A DNA stretch of 64,000 bases. Origin: Paraflavitalea pollutisoli (GTDB lineage Bacteria > Bacteroidota > Bacteroidia > Chitinophagales > Chitinophagaceae). The position numbers and the translations under genes were made by a program. Below the pieces are notes generated by a model. The model saw nothing but the letters and a program-made list of their open reading frames with translations, ran no database searches and was not told the origin of the DNA. Where the stretch lies: assembly GCF_029360705.1 (NCBI RefSeq), contig NZ_JARKMX010000008.1:3278202-3342201 (forward strand). The letters are read 5' to 3'. Below are positions 17,463 to 25,749 of the stretch, in pieces (the stretch's first letter is position 1; each line of letters opens with the position of its first letter).

Positions 17463-18095
17463 CTAGCCTTTAAATAATTGTGATCTTCTTCTTTCCATTT
17501 CTTCGGCAATCGTTTGGGCATCGGCAGGACCTGCTTTCAATTCGTTCGTGATGTTGTCGAAGCTTGCTTCGTCACGATTCTGGCTAAGCTTAAAGACATT
17601 GTCGACCTGTGTTACGTTGATCTCGATGGCGACAATGGCTTTGATGAGCTTCTGAATGTATTCTTCGGGTAAAGCATCATAGGCACCCGGTGTATGTGGG
17701 CTGCCTTCAAAGTGGGTGGTAGCATCGCGCAGGGTGTTTCGCAGTTCGGCCTCATCGAGGAAGCGAACGGTACCCTGGGCCTGTACGGTGATGTAGTTCC
17801 AGGTGGAGCCCTGGTGCGGATTGGTATACCAACTGGCGCTTACATAAGTATGCGGGCCGGTGAAAATAGCGAGGACATTGGGATTTTGCTGCAACGCTTT
17901 GTGGTGGTCGGTATTGCGCATGATGTGACCGCGGAGGGTAAGCTGGTCATCTTGCTGGCGGATGAGTACGGGTACCTGGGTGGCTACCGGCTTATGGGCA
18001 GCATCCACGCCTGTGAGGACGATGAAAGGATTGGCCTTCATAAATGAAAGCACCTCCTCAAAGTTGTTCTCCTTGAAATAAGGCAAATGGTACAT
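17463..18095 (-). CDS. PaiB-type FMN-binding protein
   Basis: A 210-residue split-barrel flavoprotein of the FMN-binding negative transcriptional regulator family. The N-terminus MYHLPYFKENN, HIMRNTDHHKAL, YVSASWYTNP and STWNYITVQAQGTV correspond to the usual conserved segments, and the C-terminal part has VFKLSQNRDEASF. The name comes from Bacillus PaiB; DNA binding has not been shown for most relatives, and a flavin-dependent detoxifying role is as likely. An octamer repeat array lies just upstream. Confidence 0.88.
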   Translation of the reverse strand: MYHLPYFKENNFEEVLSFMKANPFIVLTGVDAAHKPVATQVPVLIRQQDDQLTLRGHIMRNTDHHKALQQNPNVLAIFTGPHTYVSASWYTNPHQGSTWNYITVQAQGTVRFLDEAELRNTLRDATTHFEGSPHTPGAYDALPEEYIQKLIKAIVAIEINVTQVDNVFKLSQNRDEASFDNITNELKAGPADAQTIAEEMERRRSQLFKG

Positions 18096-18179
18096 GTGTG
18101 AAGGGTTGCGGGCGCGAAAATACTTGATCTAAGACAATTTTAGACGTAAAAGTGGGGAATGGGGAAAACAGGCAGTAAA

Positions 18180-18251
18180 AGGCATCGAGGCAACCAGGCA
18201 CAAAGGCAGCGAGGCGGTCACCTACAAAGGCAACAAGACACCAGGCAGCCG
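18180..18251. repeat. AGGCAnnn octamer tandem repeat, locus 3
   Basis: Nine 8-base units in strict register: AGGCATCG, AGGCAACC, AGGCACAA, AGGCAGCG, AGGCGGTC, ACCTACAA, AGGCAACA, AGACACCA, AGGCAGCC. This is the longest array in the window and fills the gap between two minus-strand genes. Confidence 0.8.
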
Positions 18252-18295
18252 GGTTCAGCAGCAGTCCCGGCAACGCTGGGACAAAGGGCAATGAC

Positions 18296-18472
18296 TTAGT
18301 GTTTCTTCTGTTGACCTGGGGCGTAGGGCTTGGCCGATTTAGAGCCAGTAACTTTTTTGGCCTGACCGGGTGGCAATGGTTTTGACCTGCTGCCGGAAAT
18401 CAGTCCTTTACTGGAACAGGCAGGTGCCACTAATATGGTGACGGCGGCGAAGAGGCTAAGCAGGGTTTTCAT
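18296..18472 (-). CDS. Small lipoprotein with PGQ-K repeats
   Basis: A 58-residue protein with lipoprotein signal (LVAPAC lipobox) and a short mature part made of two similar units, LPPGQAKKVTGSKSAK and YAPGQQKKH. The mature part is strongly basic. Such small proteins are, from memory, widespread in Bacteroidota and often carry unsupported automatic names such as quinol oxidase subunit 4. No function is inferred here. The ATG at 18472 is chosen because it starts a proper signal peptide. Confidence 0.7.
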   Translation of the reverse strand: MKTLLSLFAAVTILVAPACSSKGLISGSRSKPLPPGQAKKVTGSKSAKPYAPGQQKKH

Positions 18473-18517
18473 GTGTTGTCGATTTGGGTGCAGTGTAAGC
18501 AAATAACGGGCCGGGCA

Positions 18518-18554
18518 TAAAAAAAGCCGGTAAAGGATCGCTCCCCTGCCGGCT
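18518..18554 (-). terminator. Intrinsic terminator of the mrp gene
   Basis: AGCCGG/CCGGCT stem with further pairing inside; the minus strand continues with TTTTTTTATG. Confidence 0.8.
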
Positions 18555-18577
18555 AGTATCTCAGCAATATATAGTTA

Positions 18578-19681
18578 TTATTCAATCACTTCTGCTACTT
18601 TTCGGCTACCGAGGTTGGCATTGCGCATCGAAATGCTGCGGATGGTATTATCGGCAAACTCTTCAAATGCTGCCTTAGTGACGGCATCGTCGCCGACCAT
18701 CGCGGGAATACCCTGGTCGCCACCTTCGCGGATGGACTGTACCAGCGGAATCTGACCCAGGAACGGTATTTCGTACTCGTCGGCCAGCTTTTTACCGCCC
18801 TCTTTTCCGAAGATGTAATATTTATTATTGGGTAATTCGGCTGGTACGAAATAGCTCATGTTCTCCACCAGCCCGATCAGGGGCACTTTCAATTGAGCCT
18901 GTCCAAACATGGCGATCGCCTTTTTGGCGTCGGCCAGGGCCACATCCTGTGGCGTGGTAACCACCACCACCCCGGTAACGGGCGCGGTTTGCATGAGGGT
19001 GAGGTGGATATCGCCGGTACCGGGAGGCATGTCGATAAACAGGTAATCGAGCTCATCCCAGTACACATCTGTCACAAATTGTTTGATGGCGGAAGAAGCC
19101 ATGGGGCCGCGCCAGACCACCGCATTCTTTTCATCGACCAGCAGACCGATCGACATCAGTTTGATGCCGTAGCGCTCCAGGGGCACGATCATGCCTTTAT
19201 CAGACCCTTCCACAGATTTCATCATGGGCCGCTCGCCGCGTACGCCAAACATAATGGGTACGGAGGGACCGTAAATGTCGGCATCCATCAGCCCCACGCG
19301 GGCACCTTTTTTCGCGAAAGCGAGTGCCAGGTTGGCAGCAACGGTGCTTTTCCCTACACCGCCTTTACCAGAAACGACGGCGATAATATTATTAACAGTA
19401 GGCAATACGGCACGGGTATCGCGACGGTTGGAAGTAGTGTTGGACGTGAAGTTGACGACGACCGTGGCTTCTTTATTGACCAGCAACTTAACGGCATTCA
19501 CGCAGGCATTGCGGATATGGTCTTTCATGGGGCAGGCAGGTGTAGTCAAGACAACCGTAAAGGATACGAAATTGCCTTCTATCACTATGTCTTTGACCAT
19601 GTTAAGTGTCACAATGTCTTTTCCAAGATCTGGTTCCTGCACATTACTCAAAGCCTCTAAAACTTTGTCGGGGGTCATCAT
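18578..19681 (-). CDS. Mrp/ApbC-type Fe-S cluster carrier ATPase
   Basis: A 367-residue protein made of an N-terminal DUF59/MIP18-like domain (about 1-85, with TPACPMKDHIRNACVN) and a ParA-like ATPase. The deviant Walker A is VVSGKGGVGKSTVAAN near residue 110, followed by DADIYGPSVP and DYLFIDMPPGTGDIHLT. Proteins of this type bind and transfer Fe-S clusters and affect apoprotein maturation. Two ATG codons are adjacent at the start. It is followed by its own terminator and faces away from the carboxypeptidase-regulatory-like gene upstream. Confidence 0.93.
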   Translation of the reverse strand: MMTPDKVLEALSNVQEPDLGKDIVTLNMVKDIVIEGNFVSFTVVLTTPACPMKDHIRNACVNAVKLLVNKEATVVVNFTSNTTSNRRDTRAVLPTVNNIIAVVSGKGGVGKSTVAANLALAFAKKGARVGLMDADIYGPSVPIMFGVRGERPMMKSVEGSDKGMIVPLERYGIKLMSIGLLVDEKNAVVWRGPMASSAIKQFVTDVYWDELDYLFIDMPPGTGDIHLTLMQTAPVTGVVVVTTPQDVALADAKKAIAMFGQAQLKVPLIGLVENMSYFVPAELPNNKYYIFGKEGGKKLADEYEIPFLGQIPLVQSIREGGDQGIPAMVGDDAVTKAAFEEFADNTIRSISMRNANLGSRKVAEVIE

Positions 19682-19781
19682 CTAATTGTTTTGTTAAAAT
19701 GATTCTGTTTGCTGCAAAATTAACCAATAACATGGTGATTTTGTTGACCGTATTTGAGGTTATCCTGTATATTTGAACCGC

Positions 19782-20423
19782 ATGAAGAGACATTTACTAC
19801 TTGCCGTTTTATTTGCAGTAGCTTTTCCGTTCCTGGCCAATGCCCAATTCGAGAAGCTGAAGGATTCCGTTATTCAATTATATGGTGTGGTGATGACCGC
19901 CGATAGCCTGAAAGCGTTGCCTTCGGTGAGTGTGGTGGTGAAAAGTGACGGCCGTGGTACCCAGACGAACGAGCAGGGTGTGTTTTCTATCGTTGTGCAA
20001 AAAGGCGACAAAGTAGAGTTTACCATCATCGGTTACAAGCCTAAAATCGCTGAAATTCCCCGCGACCTGGAGGGAAACCACTATAGCCTGATCCAGCTGA
20101 TGGTGATGGACGCCCAGTTTCTGCCGGTAACTATCATTAAACCCAGGCCTACCAAGGAGCAGTTTGAGCGGGATTTTGTGAATGTACCGGTACCCGACGA
20201 CGACCTGGAAACGGCCCGGAAGAACAATGACGAGACGAAACGCCGGGTGATTGCGCGGACCTTACCGCGGGATGGCCAGGAAAACAGCAATATGATGCTG
20301 AACAATACCAGCCGCAGTTATTATTACCGCGGTCAGGCCCCTCCCCAGAATATCTTCAACCCCTTTGCGTGGGGCGAATTCATCAAAGCCTGGAAACGGG
20401 GAGACTTCAAGAACAAGAACTAG
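19782..20423 (+). CDS. Secreted CarboxypepD_reg-like protein
   Basis: 213 residues with a signal peptide (cleavage near ANAQF). An N-terminal Ig-like carboxypeptidase-regulatory domain (about 30-105: LYGVVMTADSLKALPSVSV, then GTQTNEQGVFSIVVQKGD and FTIIGYKP) matches the domain at the start of SusC-type transporters, but here it stands alone. The C-terminal half is charged and without recognised domain, ending FNPFAWGEFIKAWKRGDF. The ATG at 19782 is used in place of a TTG three codons earlier. The role is unknown. Confidence 0.78.
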   Translation: MKRHLLLAVLFAVAFPFLANAQFEKLKDSVIQLYGVVMTADSLKALPSVSVVVKSDGRGTQTNEQGVFSIVVQKGDKVEFTIIGYKPKIAEIPRDLEGNHYSLIQLMVMDAQFLPVTIIKPRPTKEQFERDFVNVPVPDDDLETARKNNDETKRRVIARTLPRDGQENSNMMLNNTSRSYYYRGQAPPQNIFNPFAWGEFIKAWKRGDFKNKN

Positions 20424-20448
20424 CTTTAGTGCCATTGATATATTTGTG

Positions 20449-20473
20449 AAAGCGCCTTTCCAGGCGCTTTTTT
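20449..20473 (+). terminator. Intrinsic terminator
   Basis: AAAGCGCC/GGCGCTTT stem followed by a T-run, 25 bases after the stop at 20423. Confidence 0.88.
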
Positions 20474-20486
20474 CGTGCCCTACGAC

Positions 20487-20514
20487 AAAAAGCGCCCTTG
20501 TGCGGGACGCTTTT
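20487..20514. terminator. Second tandem hairpin terminator
   Basis: AAAGCGCCC and GGG-A-CGCTTT arms with T-run and A-run flanks, immediately after the first terminator. Confidence 0.6.
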
Positions 20515-20854
20515 ATGCCCGGTGGATTAAGGCCGGGACCGGAAGGGCTGCCCAGCGTCTGGGCGATTATAGGTTTGTAAGGTGACCCTCCCCCACTTGT
20601 CGGGCAATCATTTGGCTGGTTATTGCCGGTACACGTGTAGGGTGATAGATGCCCCTGGATTCCATACGCGACGCCTGATTAAAATTGCTGTTGGCTTTAC
20701 GAACCGATGGGCGACCAGTGAGACAGCCCCTCTTTAGCCCCGCAAGCAATGACCCGATAGGAGCATTGTCTAAGCTGCGGTGGGCGGTTCCTCATAATTC
20801 CTATTGCGTTATCCCTGTTCGTTAGTGATAGTTTACAGTTTTTAGCTCATAAAT
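20515..20854. other. Gap without recognised gene
   Basis: No convincing coding frame. A 60-codon minus-strand frame at 20567-20749 has no start context and no recognised similarity. The stretch is moderately GC-rich with local inverted repeats; it may be decayed sequence. Confidence 0.4.
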
Positions 20855-20884
20855 TTTGCTATGTGGTAAATAGCTTTACCTTCG
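20855..20884 (+). promoter_or_regulatory. Predicted promoter of an orphan transcription unit
   Basis: TTTG (20855-20858), 18 bases, then TACCTTCG (20877-20884). This has the same boxes and spacing as the susC promoter of this window (51478-51507). No annotated plus-strand gene follows before a strong terminator at 21232. Confidence 0.5.
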
Positions 20885-20890
20885 CAGCCT

Positions 20891-21260
20891 CCTGGATTCA
20901 ATGAACCGTAGCAACCCAGATCCAACTTCTTGTAAAACTCCACTATCCATCCAATTTTCTTGTGTATCCATGGCTGTTATTTATACAATTCGTTACGCGT
21001 TCCTTATACCTTTCTAACGGAAAGTAGCCCAACCAGACCATTCACTTTCCAATACATTTTTGTGTTTTTTTTAGTTAGGTGTGGCCGACCGACCCACCCA
21101 AGGTTTGCATTGCGCATCAGCCTACCGCTGTGCTGCAGCTGCTGACTATCGATGTGCTCATGCCATTGGTTCGCCGATATCGCCGAAAGGTGTCGACATA
21201 TGTGGTTTTTCATAGGATACGTGGATTTCACGGAGGCGCATGTCTATGCGCCTCCTTTTT
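20891..21260 (+). ncRNA. Candidate non-coding RNA of about 370 nt
   Basis: The segment is bounded by a promoter-like pair at 20855-20884 and a textbook terminator at 21232-21260, and no convincing protein is encoded. The only ATG frame near the 5' end (20901, 38 codons) shows no family resemblance. The 3' half folds locally: GCGCATC near 21113 pairs with GATGTGC near 21152, extended by GCAT/ATGC and an inner CAGC/GCTG. It does not show the CCA-ending acceptor of tmRNA nor the GAGGAAAGTC signature of RNase P RNA. Boundaries are inferred. Confidence 0.4.
21232..21260 (+). terminator. Strong orphan terminator
   Basis: GGAGGCGCAT-GTCT-ATGCGCCTCC, a perfect 10-bp stem followed by TTTTT on the plus strand. 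The nearest plus-strand CDS ends 800 bp upstream and has its own terminators. Confidence 0.85.
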
Positions 21261-21293
21261 GCTATACCGGTTGGCTGTAAGAGTCTGCTACAT

Positions 21294-21324
21294 AAAAAAA
21301 GGCCCATACAAACCGTATGGACCT
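21294..21324 (-). terminator. Intrinsic terminator of groEL
   Basis: A ten-base stem with one mismatch (arms 21300-21309 and 21315-21324); the minus strand continues into TTTTTTT. It lies 26 bases past the groEL stop. Confidence 0.85.
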
Positions 21325-21349
21325 GACTTTAGGTAACACAACAAACTAC

Positions 21350-22978
21350 TTAATAATCCATGCCCATCGGTGCGGTGGCGGGTGCCGGGGCCAATTCTTT
21401 TTTTGGCCTATCACATACAACACACTCGGTCGTCAGCAGCAAGCCAGCAATAGAAGCCGCATTTTCGATGGCAATACGTGACACTTTGGTGGGATCGATG
21501 ACTCCTGCCTCAAACAGCGACCCATAGCTGTCCGTCCGGGCATTGTAGCCAAAGTCCTTCTCCCCCTCTTTTACTTTTTGCACTACGATGCTTCCTTCCT
21601 GTCCACTATTGTGAACGATCTGGCGCAAGGGTTCTTCCAAGGCCCGCCGTACAATGGCTACGCCGGTATTTTCGTCTTCATTGGCTGCGTGTACAGCAGT
21701 AAGAGCGCCAGCTGCCCTGATGTAGGCGATGCCACCTCCTGGCACGATGCCCTCCTGGATGGCAGCACGCGTTGCGTGGAGTGCATCATCCACCCGATCC
21801 TTCTTCTCCTTCATTTCCACCTCTGTGGCTGCCCCTACATATAAGACGGCCACGCCACCGCTCAATTTGGCCAGGCGCTCCTGGAGCTTCTCGCGGTCAT
21901 AGTCGGACGAGGTATTTTCCAGCTGCGCCCGGATCTGCGCTATCCGTGATGCAATGCTTTCCTTTTCGCCCTTTCCACCGACTATTACGGTATTGTCTTT
22001 GTCGATGGTAATGGATTCGGCTGTGCCCAGGTGACTGAGGTCAGCATTCTCCAGTTTATAGCCTTGCTCTTCACTGATCACGGTACCACCCGTGAGCATG
22101 GCCATATCCTGCAACATCTCTTTGCGCCGGTCGCCAAAGCCAGGCGCCTTAACCGCAGCCACTTTCAACGTACCGCGTATTTTGTTGACCACCAGGGTAG
22201 CCAGTGCTTCCCCTTCCAAATCTTCGGCAATGATCAACAGGGGTCGTCCGGTTTGCGCTGTTTTTTCCAGCAAACCGATCATATCTTTCATCGATGAAAT
22301 CTTTCGGTCGCAAAGCAGGATGTAAGGATTATCCAACTCTGCCTGCATCTTGGCTGTATTGGTAACAAAATAGGGCGAAATATAGCCGCGGTCAAATTGC
22401 ATACCCTTCACCACCTCGACGGTAGTATCGGTTCCTTTGGCTTCTTCTACGGTAATCACGCCGTCGTTGCCCACTTTGCCAAACGCTTCTGCAATCAGGG
22501 CGCCAATGGTTTCATCATTGTTGGCGGAAATGGTAGCTACCTGCCTGATCTTTGCAGCATCGGTACCTACCGTTTGTGCCTGTTGCTGCAGGTTGTCGAC
22601 CACTGCCTGCACGGCTTTGTCAATACCACGTTTGAGATCCATCGGATTAGCTCCTGCAGCAACGTTCTTCAGGCCTTCGCCAATGATCGACTGAGCCAGT
22701 ACGGTTGCGGTGGTGGTACCATCGCCGGCAATGTCGGCTGTTTTAGAGGCCACCTCTTTCACCATCTGCGCGCCCATGTTTTCAATGGGATCTTCCAATT
22801 CAATTTCTTTGGCAACACTAACGCCGTCCTTCGTTATGGCTGGTGCGCCAAATTTCTTTTCCAATACAACATTGCGGCCTTTTGGACCAAGGGTTACTTT
22901 TACGGCATTCGCCAGGGTATCAACGCCTGCTTTCATTTTATTGCGGGCGTTGAGGTCAAAAAAAAGTTGTTTTGCCAT
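21350..22978 (-). CDS. groL: Chaperonin GroEL
   Basis: A 542-residue GroEL: start [20 protein letters not shown], nucleotide-site [21 protein letters not shown] and [11 protein letters not shown], and apical [17 protein letters not shown]. It forms the double-ring folding chamber with GroES. The C-terminal tail is short and ends [12 protein letters not shown] instead of the long GGM repeats of many GroELs, as in several Bacteroidota. It follows groES after a 63-bp gap in the same operon and has a terminator. This could be the sole or an extra copy; the window cannot tell. Confidence 0.97.
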   Translation of the reverse strand: MAKQLFFDLNARNKMKAGVDTLANAVKVTLGPKGRNVVLEKKFGAPAITKDGVSVAKEIELEDPIENMGAQMVKEVASKTADIAGDGTTTATVLAQSIIGEGLKNVAAGANPMDLKRGIDKAVQAVVDNLQQQAQTVGTDAAKIRQVATISANNDETIGALIAEAFGKVGNDGVITVEEAKGTDTTVEVVKGMQFDRGYISPYFVTNTAKMQAELDNPYILLCDRKISSMKDMIGLLEKTAQTGRPLLIIAEDLEGEALATLVVNKIRGTLKVAAVKAPGFGDRRKEMLQDMAMLTGGTVISEEQGYKLENADLSHLGTAESITIDKDNTVIVGGKGEKESIASRIAQIRAQLENTSSDYDREKLQERLAKLSGGVAVLYVGAATEVEMKEKKDRVDDALHATRAAIQEGIVPGGGIAYIRAAGALTAVHAANEDENTGVAIVRRALEEPLRQIVHNSGQEGSIVVQKVKEGEKDFGYNARTDSYGSLFEAGVIDPTKVSRIAIENAASIAGLLLTTECVVCDRPKKELAPAPATAPMGMDY

Positions 22979-23041
22979 ACACTTTAATTTGATAGTGATT
23001 CAATAGGTAATTAGGTTAATAGCTTACAAAAGGATCTTACA

Positions 23042-23323
23042 TTACAGGATCGCGAGGATATCGCTTTCGCGCATGATCAACAGTTCCTGGTTTTCATAAC
23101 GGAACTCAGTACCTGCGTATTTGCCAAACAGTACTTTGTCGCCGCTCTTGACGGTTACCGGCTCGTCTTTTTTTCCAGGGCCTGCCGCTACCACGATGCC
23201 AGTGAGTGGTTTTTCTTTTGCGGTGTCGGGAATGATGATGCCGCCGGCGGTTTTCTCTTCCGCTTTGGCAGGCTTAACGATAACACGATCGTGTAATGGA
23301 GTTGCCTTTACATTGTCTGCCAT
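23042..23323 (-). CDS. groS: Co-chaperonin GroES
   Basis: A 93-residue GroES with [11 protein letters not shown] at the start, the mobile loop [18 protein letters not shown] and C-terminal [13 protein letters not shown]. It caps the GroEL ring. It is the first gene of the groES-groEL operon. About 120-250 bp upstream is an array of five related motifs, which may be a heat-stress control region. Confidence 0.97.
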   Translation of the reverse strand: MADNVKATPLHDRVIVKPAKAEEKTAGGIIIPDTAKEKPLTGIVVAAGPGKKDEPVTVKSGDKVLFGKYAGTEFRYENQELLIMRESDILAIL

Positions 23324-23445
23324 ACTTGATGAATTTTGAATTGGTTACTATAAATCAAATTAGGTTTAAACAGATTGGCTGTTACAGCCTTAAAAATGGG
23401 TCATCAACCGGTATGCCAATGACTGCTGCTGATTCAATAGCCTTT

Positions 23446-23570
23446 CAAAATGTCAGCGTGGGCGAAAATCTGACATTAGGATTGGGGGAACCGCTTGTCA
23501 AAATTTCAGCTTGGGTGCCTATTCAACTTATCAACCAAAATGCCAGCAGCATGGACGGAAAAAATGGCAG
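23446..23570 (-). promoter_or_regulatory. Reiterated motif array upstream of groES
   Basis: On the minus strand five copies of a CTGNCATTTTG-like motif lie in one orientation: GCTGACATTTTG (23446-23457), ATGTCAGATTTTC (23464-23476), GCTGAAATTTTGAC (23497-23510), GCTGGCATTTTGG (23535-23547) and CTGCCATTTTTTCC (23557-23570). The first two also form an AATGTCAG/CTGACATT inverted repeat. The gap 23324-23809 contains no gene. A binding site series for a stress regulator is inferred. Confidence 0.5.
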
Positions 23571-23809
23571 TGATGGCTGGTGCAGCTTGACGGACAATGG
23601 CTGCCCCCCTTGCGCAAGTAAAAACACTTATTGTCTTGTTTAAAGTACCTGAAAGGAAGGATTGTTTCGGCAAAGTATGGTTGCCGGGGCCTATTGTTCC
23701 GTTATATTATTGGTGCTCCCAACGCCCAACCAACCAGTCACGTACTTATACTCCCACCCCGGGGCCATTGGCCTGTGCTTACCATTCAATCACCCTAGTA
23801 CTGACGCTT

Positions 23810-24241
23810 ATGAAATGGCGCTTTTTGCCCTTTTTATTGTTCTGGCTGTTCCTAACGGCCACCTTCTTCGTGCCTGTTGATTTTAACCTACTGGTATTGC
23901 CAGGCATTCATTTGACGGTGCTACCCGTGCATTTTGCGTTTAGCCTGGTAGTCATCGTAGTATTGCTGCTGGTCGTGGCAGGGTACTGGCGTATCGCGCA
24001 CACGCCAGTACGATTCCGGGTGAGGTTCTACCTGCTGCACCTGGTGCTTACAGTGGCGACGGTGATCCCCTTCTGGTTTCCCGGTCTTTTCTATTACTTT
24101 TTCTATGCGCCGGGGGAATGGCCCCTGAACGCGACGAGCCTGCAATGCATATTCAGCCTGGTGGTATTGCTGTTGTTCTTTGTGGCGCAGATCGTATTTG
24201 GCGCCAACTACTATAAGGGGTTGCGCAAATGGGGTACCTGA
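23810..24241 (+). CDS. Four-helix membrane protein, paralogue 1
   Basis: 143 residues with about four hydrophobic segments and a central basic segment (TPVRFRVRFYLLHLVLT). Along its length it resembles the protein at 25750-26199: a PGxHxT segment after the first helix, then R-x-R-x-Y-x-LHL-x-LT, IP and a C-terminal Q-x-x-F. No known family was recognised. The ATG at 23810 is chosen because the frame upstream is not membrane-like and has no signal. The last 31 bases overlap the convergent gene. Confidence 0.65.
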   Translation: MKWRFLPFLLFWLFLTATFFVPVDFNLLVLPGIHLTVLPVHFAFSLVVIVVLLLVVAGYWRIAHTPVRFRVRFYLLHLVLTVATVIPFWFPGLFYYFFYAPGEWPLNATSLQCIFSLVVLLLFFVAQIVFGANYYKGLRKWGT

Positions 24242-24885
24242 CCTGCTTTGGCTTTCAGCTTTCTATTCCAGTAAATGATGTAGATGGTGCCGATGAAGGT
24301 GGGCGCCATCCAGATGATGACGGTACCAATGTTGAGCCCGGCGACCAGGAAGGCAGTAACGGAAGCGATCAATGCGCCGACCATGCGGCCCAGGTGGCTG
24401 ATGAGCCACGCATTCTTTTGCTGGGTGAAGATCTTGAAGGTCTGGAAATCTTTGGCCGTCATAAAAGCGCCGAAGGCGCCAAAGAAGATGTAGAGGATGC
24501 TGTTGCCAGCACTGTGCACCATACCGATGGTGCCTACCACCAACATGATGACGGATACGATCATCATGGCGCCGGAGATGGCTTTATCCTTCCATTCGGC
24601 AGTTGTTTTGCTCTTGCTTTTGAGGGTGAGTGCCCGGTTGCCGGCGAGCACCAGATAGATGGTGAAGATACCTATGAGGAAGAGGAACAGGTTTTCGTGG
24701 CGGGGCATACGTGCAATGAACAGGGATATGAGTGAGCTGATGACCATGGCATAAGAGAACAGGATGCCGGTGCGCCGGTGGTTGACGCCTCCTTTTTTTA
24801 CGGCAATGCTGATGATGCCTGTGATGAGGCCAATACCGCCAAAGAAGGCGTGAATGTAAATGAGGATGCTGATGGTTCGCTCCAT
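24211..24885 (-). CDS. Multi-pass membrane protein of DUF2306-like type
   Basis: 224 residues with about seven transmembrane helices: ISILIYIHAFFGGIGLITG, then SYAMVISSLISLFIA, FLIGIFTIYLVLAGNRAL and further helices. The first helix His and the VNHRRTGILFSYAM segment resemble heme-anchor-like predicted membrane proteins of the DUF2306 kind, but this is a weak impression. The ATG at 24885 is preferred over 24942, as the extension is polar. It overlaps the convergent gene at its 3' end. Function unknown. Confidence 0.6.
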   Translation of the reverse strand: MERTISILIYIHAFFGGIGLITGIISIAVKKGGVNHRRTGILFSYAMVISSLISLFIARMPRHENLFLFLIGIFTIYLVLAGNRALTLKSKSKTTAEWKDKAISGAMMIVSVIMLVVGTIGMVHSAGNSILYIFFGAFGAFMTAKDFQTFKIFTQQKNAWLISHLGRMVGALIASVTAFLVAGLNIGTVIIWMAPTFIGTIYIIYWNRKLKAKAGQVPHLRNPL

Positions 24886-25384
24886 GGGGTGTAGGGGATT
24901 TTGCCGCAGTGCAAAATTGCAGGAATTGACGATACCGGGCAATTAGTCAGGAAAAGATGACTAGTATCGTGCAATGCGAAGAAGTGATCCTTCTGGAGCA
25001 TGGGCATCAGCTATCAGGTTTATTTTCGCATAAACCGACGTTTTTGGTTCAGTACGGAGTTTTGATACACTATCTATGGGACATCTATGCTTTATCGATG
25101 GAATATCCATACTCTATCCTACCCTTTTCGTATTTTATTAATTGCTGCTTCTCTGTTACTGATTGCTAGATATGCAAAGATACTATTGCCACTGGATGGC
25201 TTCCAAATGAGGCTTGTCCGAAAGTGGTTGTTTTGTCCGAAATGTCCGAAATGTCCGGATGGATTCGGACAGTCAGTTGATAAGCACCGATAGAAAATGC
25301 CAAACTCTACATAAGACCTGCTTGAACGATCTGATACAGGCACTCCTGGACAGCAATAATTTTCTAAAAAAATCCTGATTTCCT
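24886..25384. other. Gap with TGTCCGAA repeats
   Basis: No gene recognised. Between 25214 and 25271 the octamer TGTCCGAA occurs three times, two of them in 9-base register (TGTCCGAAA then TGTCCGAAA), followed by TGTCCGGA and the inverted TTCGGACA. The rest shows nothing notable. Confidence 0.5.
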
Positions 25385-25490
25385 TTAGTACCACATCGCC
25401 ACTTTGTTGTTATATAAGAAAGGATAAGGTTTAATGGTTAACGAATTTGATTAGCGACGCCCTGCGTTTCCACGCGGGGTTTTCTTTTTT
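25385..25490 (+). ncRNA. Short terminator-ended element, copy B
   Basis: Contains AGAAAGGATAAGG (complementary in part to the 16S 3' end), then ATG and a six-codon ORF M-V-N-E-F-D-stop, then a CCCTGCGT/ACGCGGGG hairpin and T-rich tail. The segment is nearly identical over about 90 bases to copy C at 29260 and related to copy A at 81-151. The next gene in this orientation starts at 25750. Confidence 0.55.
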
Positions 25491-25603
25491 CTACTGGCTA
25501 ACGTTCTATTAATCAAGACTAACCAACTGTGGCGACCGGAAAATGGTGAGAATACCTCATGCGCGTTTCTTGTAATCGATTCCATAATTCTGTTTTTTTA
25601 TCA

Positions 25604-25643
25604 CTACGCCCCCCTGCCTCTTTTGCGGCGGGGGTAGTTTTTT
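25604..25643 (+). terminator. Strong hairpin terminator
   Basis: GC-rich stem with CTAC/GTAG extension (25604-25637) followed by six T. There is no CDS directly upstream; only element B precedes it. Confidence 0.75.
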
Positions 25644-25749
25644 ATGCCCGATTAGGACCAGATGATTCACCGTTTCAGGCAATACGCTTTTGCCATACTG
25701 CCCCGGTTTCCCGATCTTTGGAAGCAACCCAACCCCCTCCAACCTAGTC

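Noticed and set aside
18058-18291. 77-codon minus-strand frame
   Set aside because: It consists mostly of translated octamer repeat and has no recognisable start.
20567-20749. 60-codon minus-strand frame in the gap before groEL
   Set aside because: Basic, low in hydrophobic pattern, no family resemblance I could support, and no start or ribosome site; left as unexplained sequence.
20891-21260. tmRNA or RNase P RNA
   Set aside because: No alanine-tRNA-like ends with CCA and no GAGGAAAGTC or matching core motifs were found.
23597-23809. N-terminal extension of the first four-helix protein
   Set aside because: Polar, Pro-rich sequence that overlaps the groES upstream motif region; a good ATG occurs at 23810.
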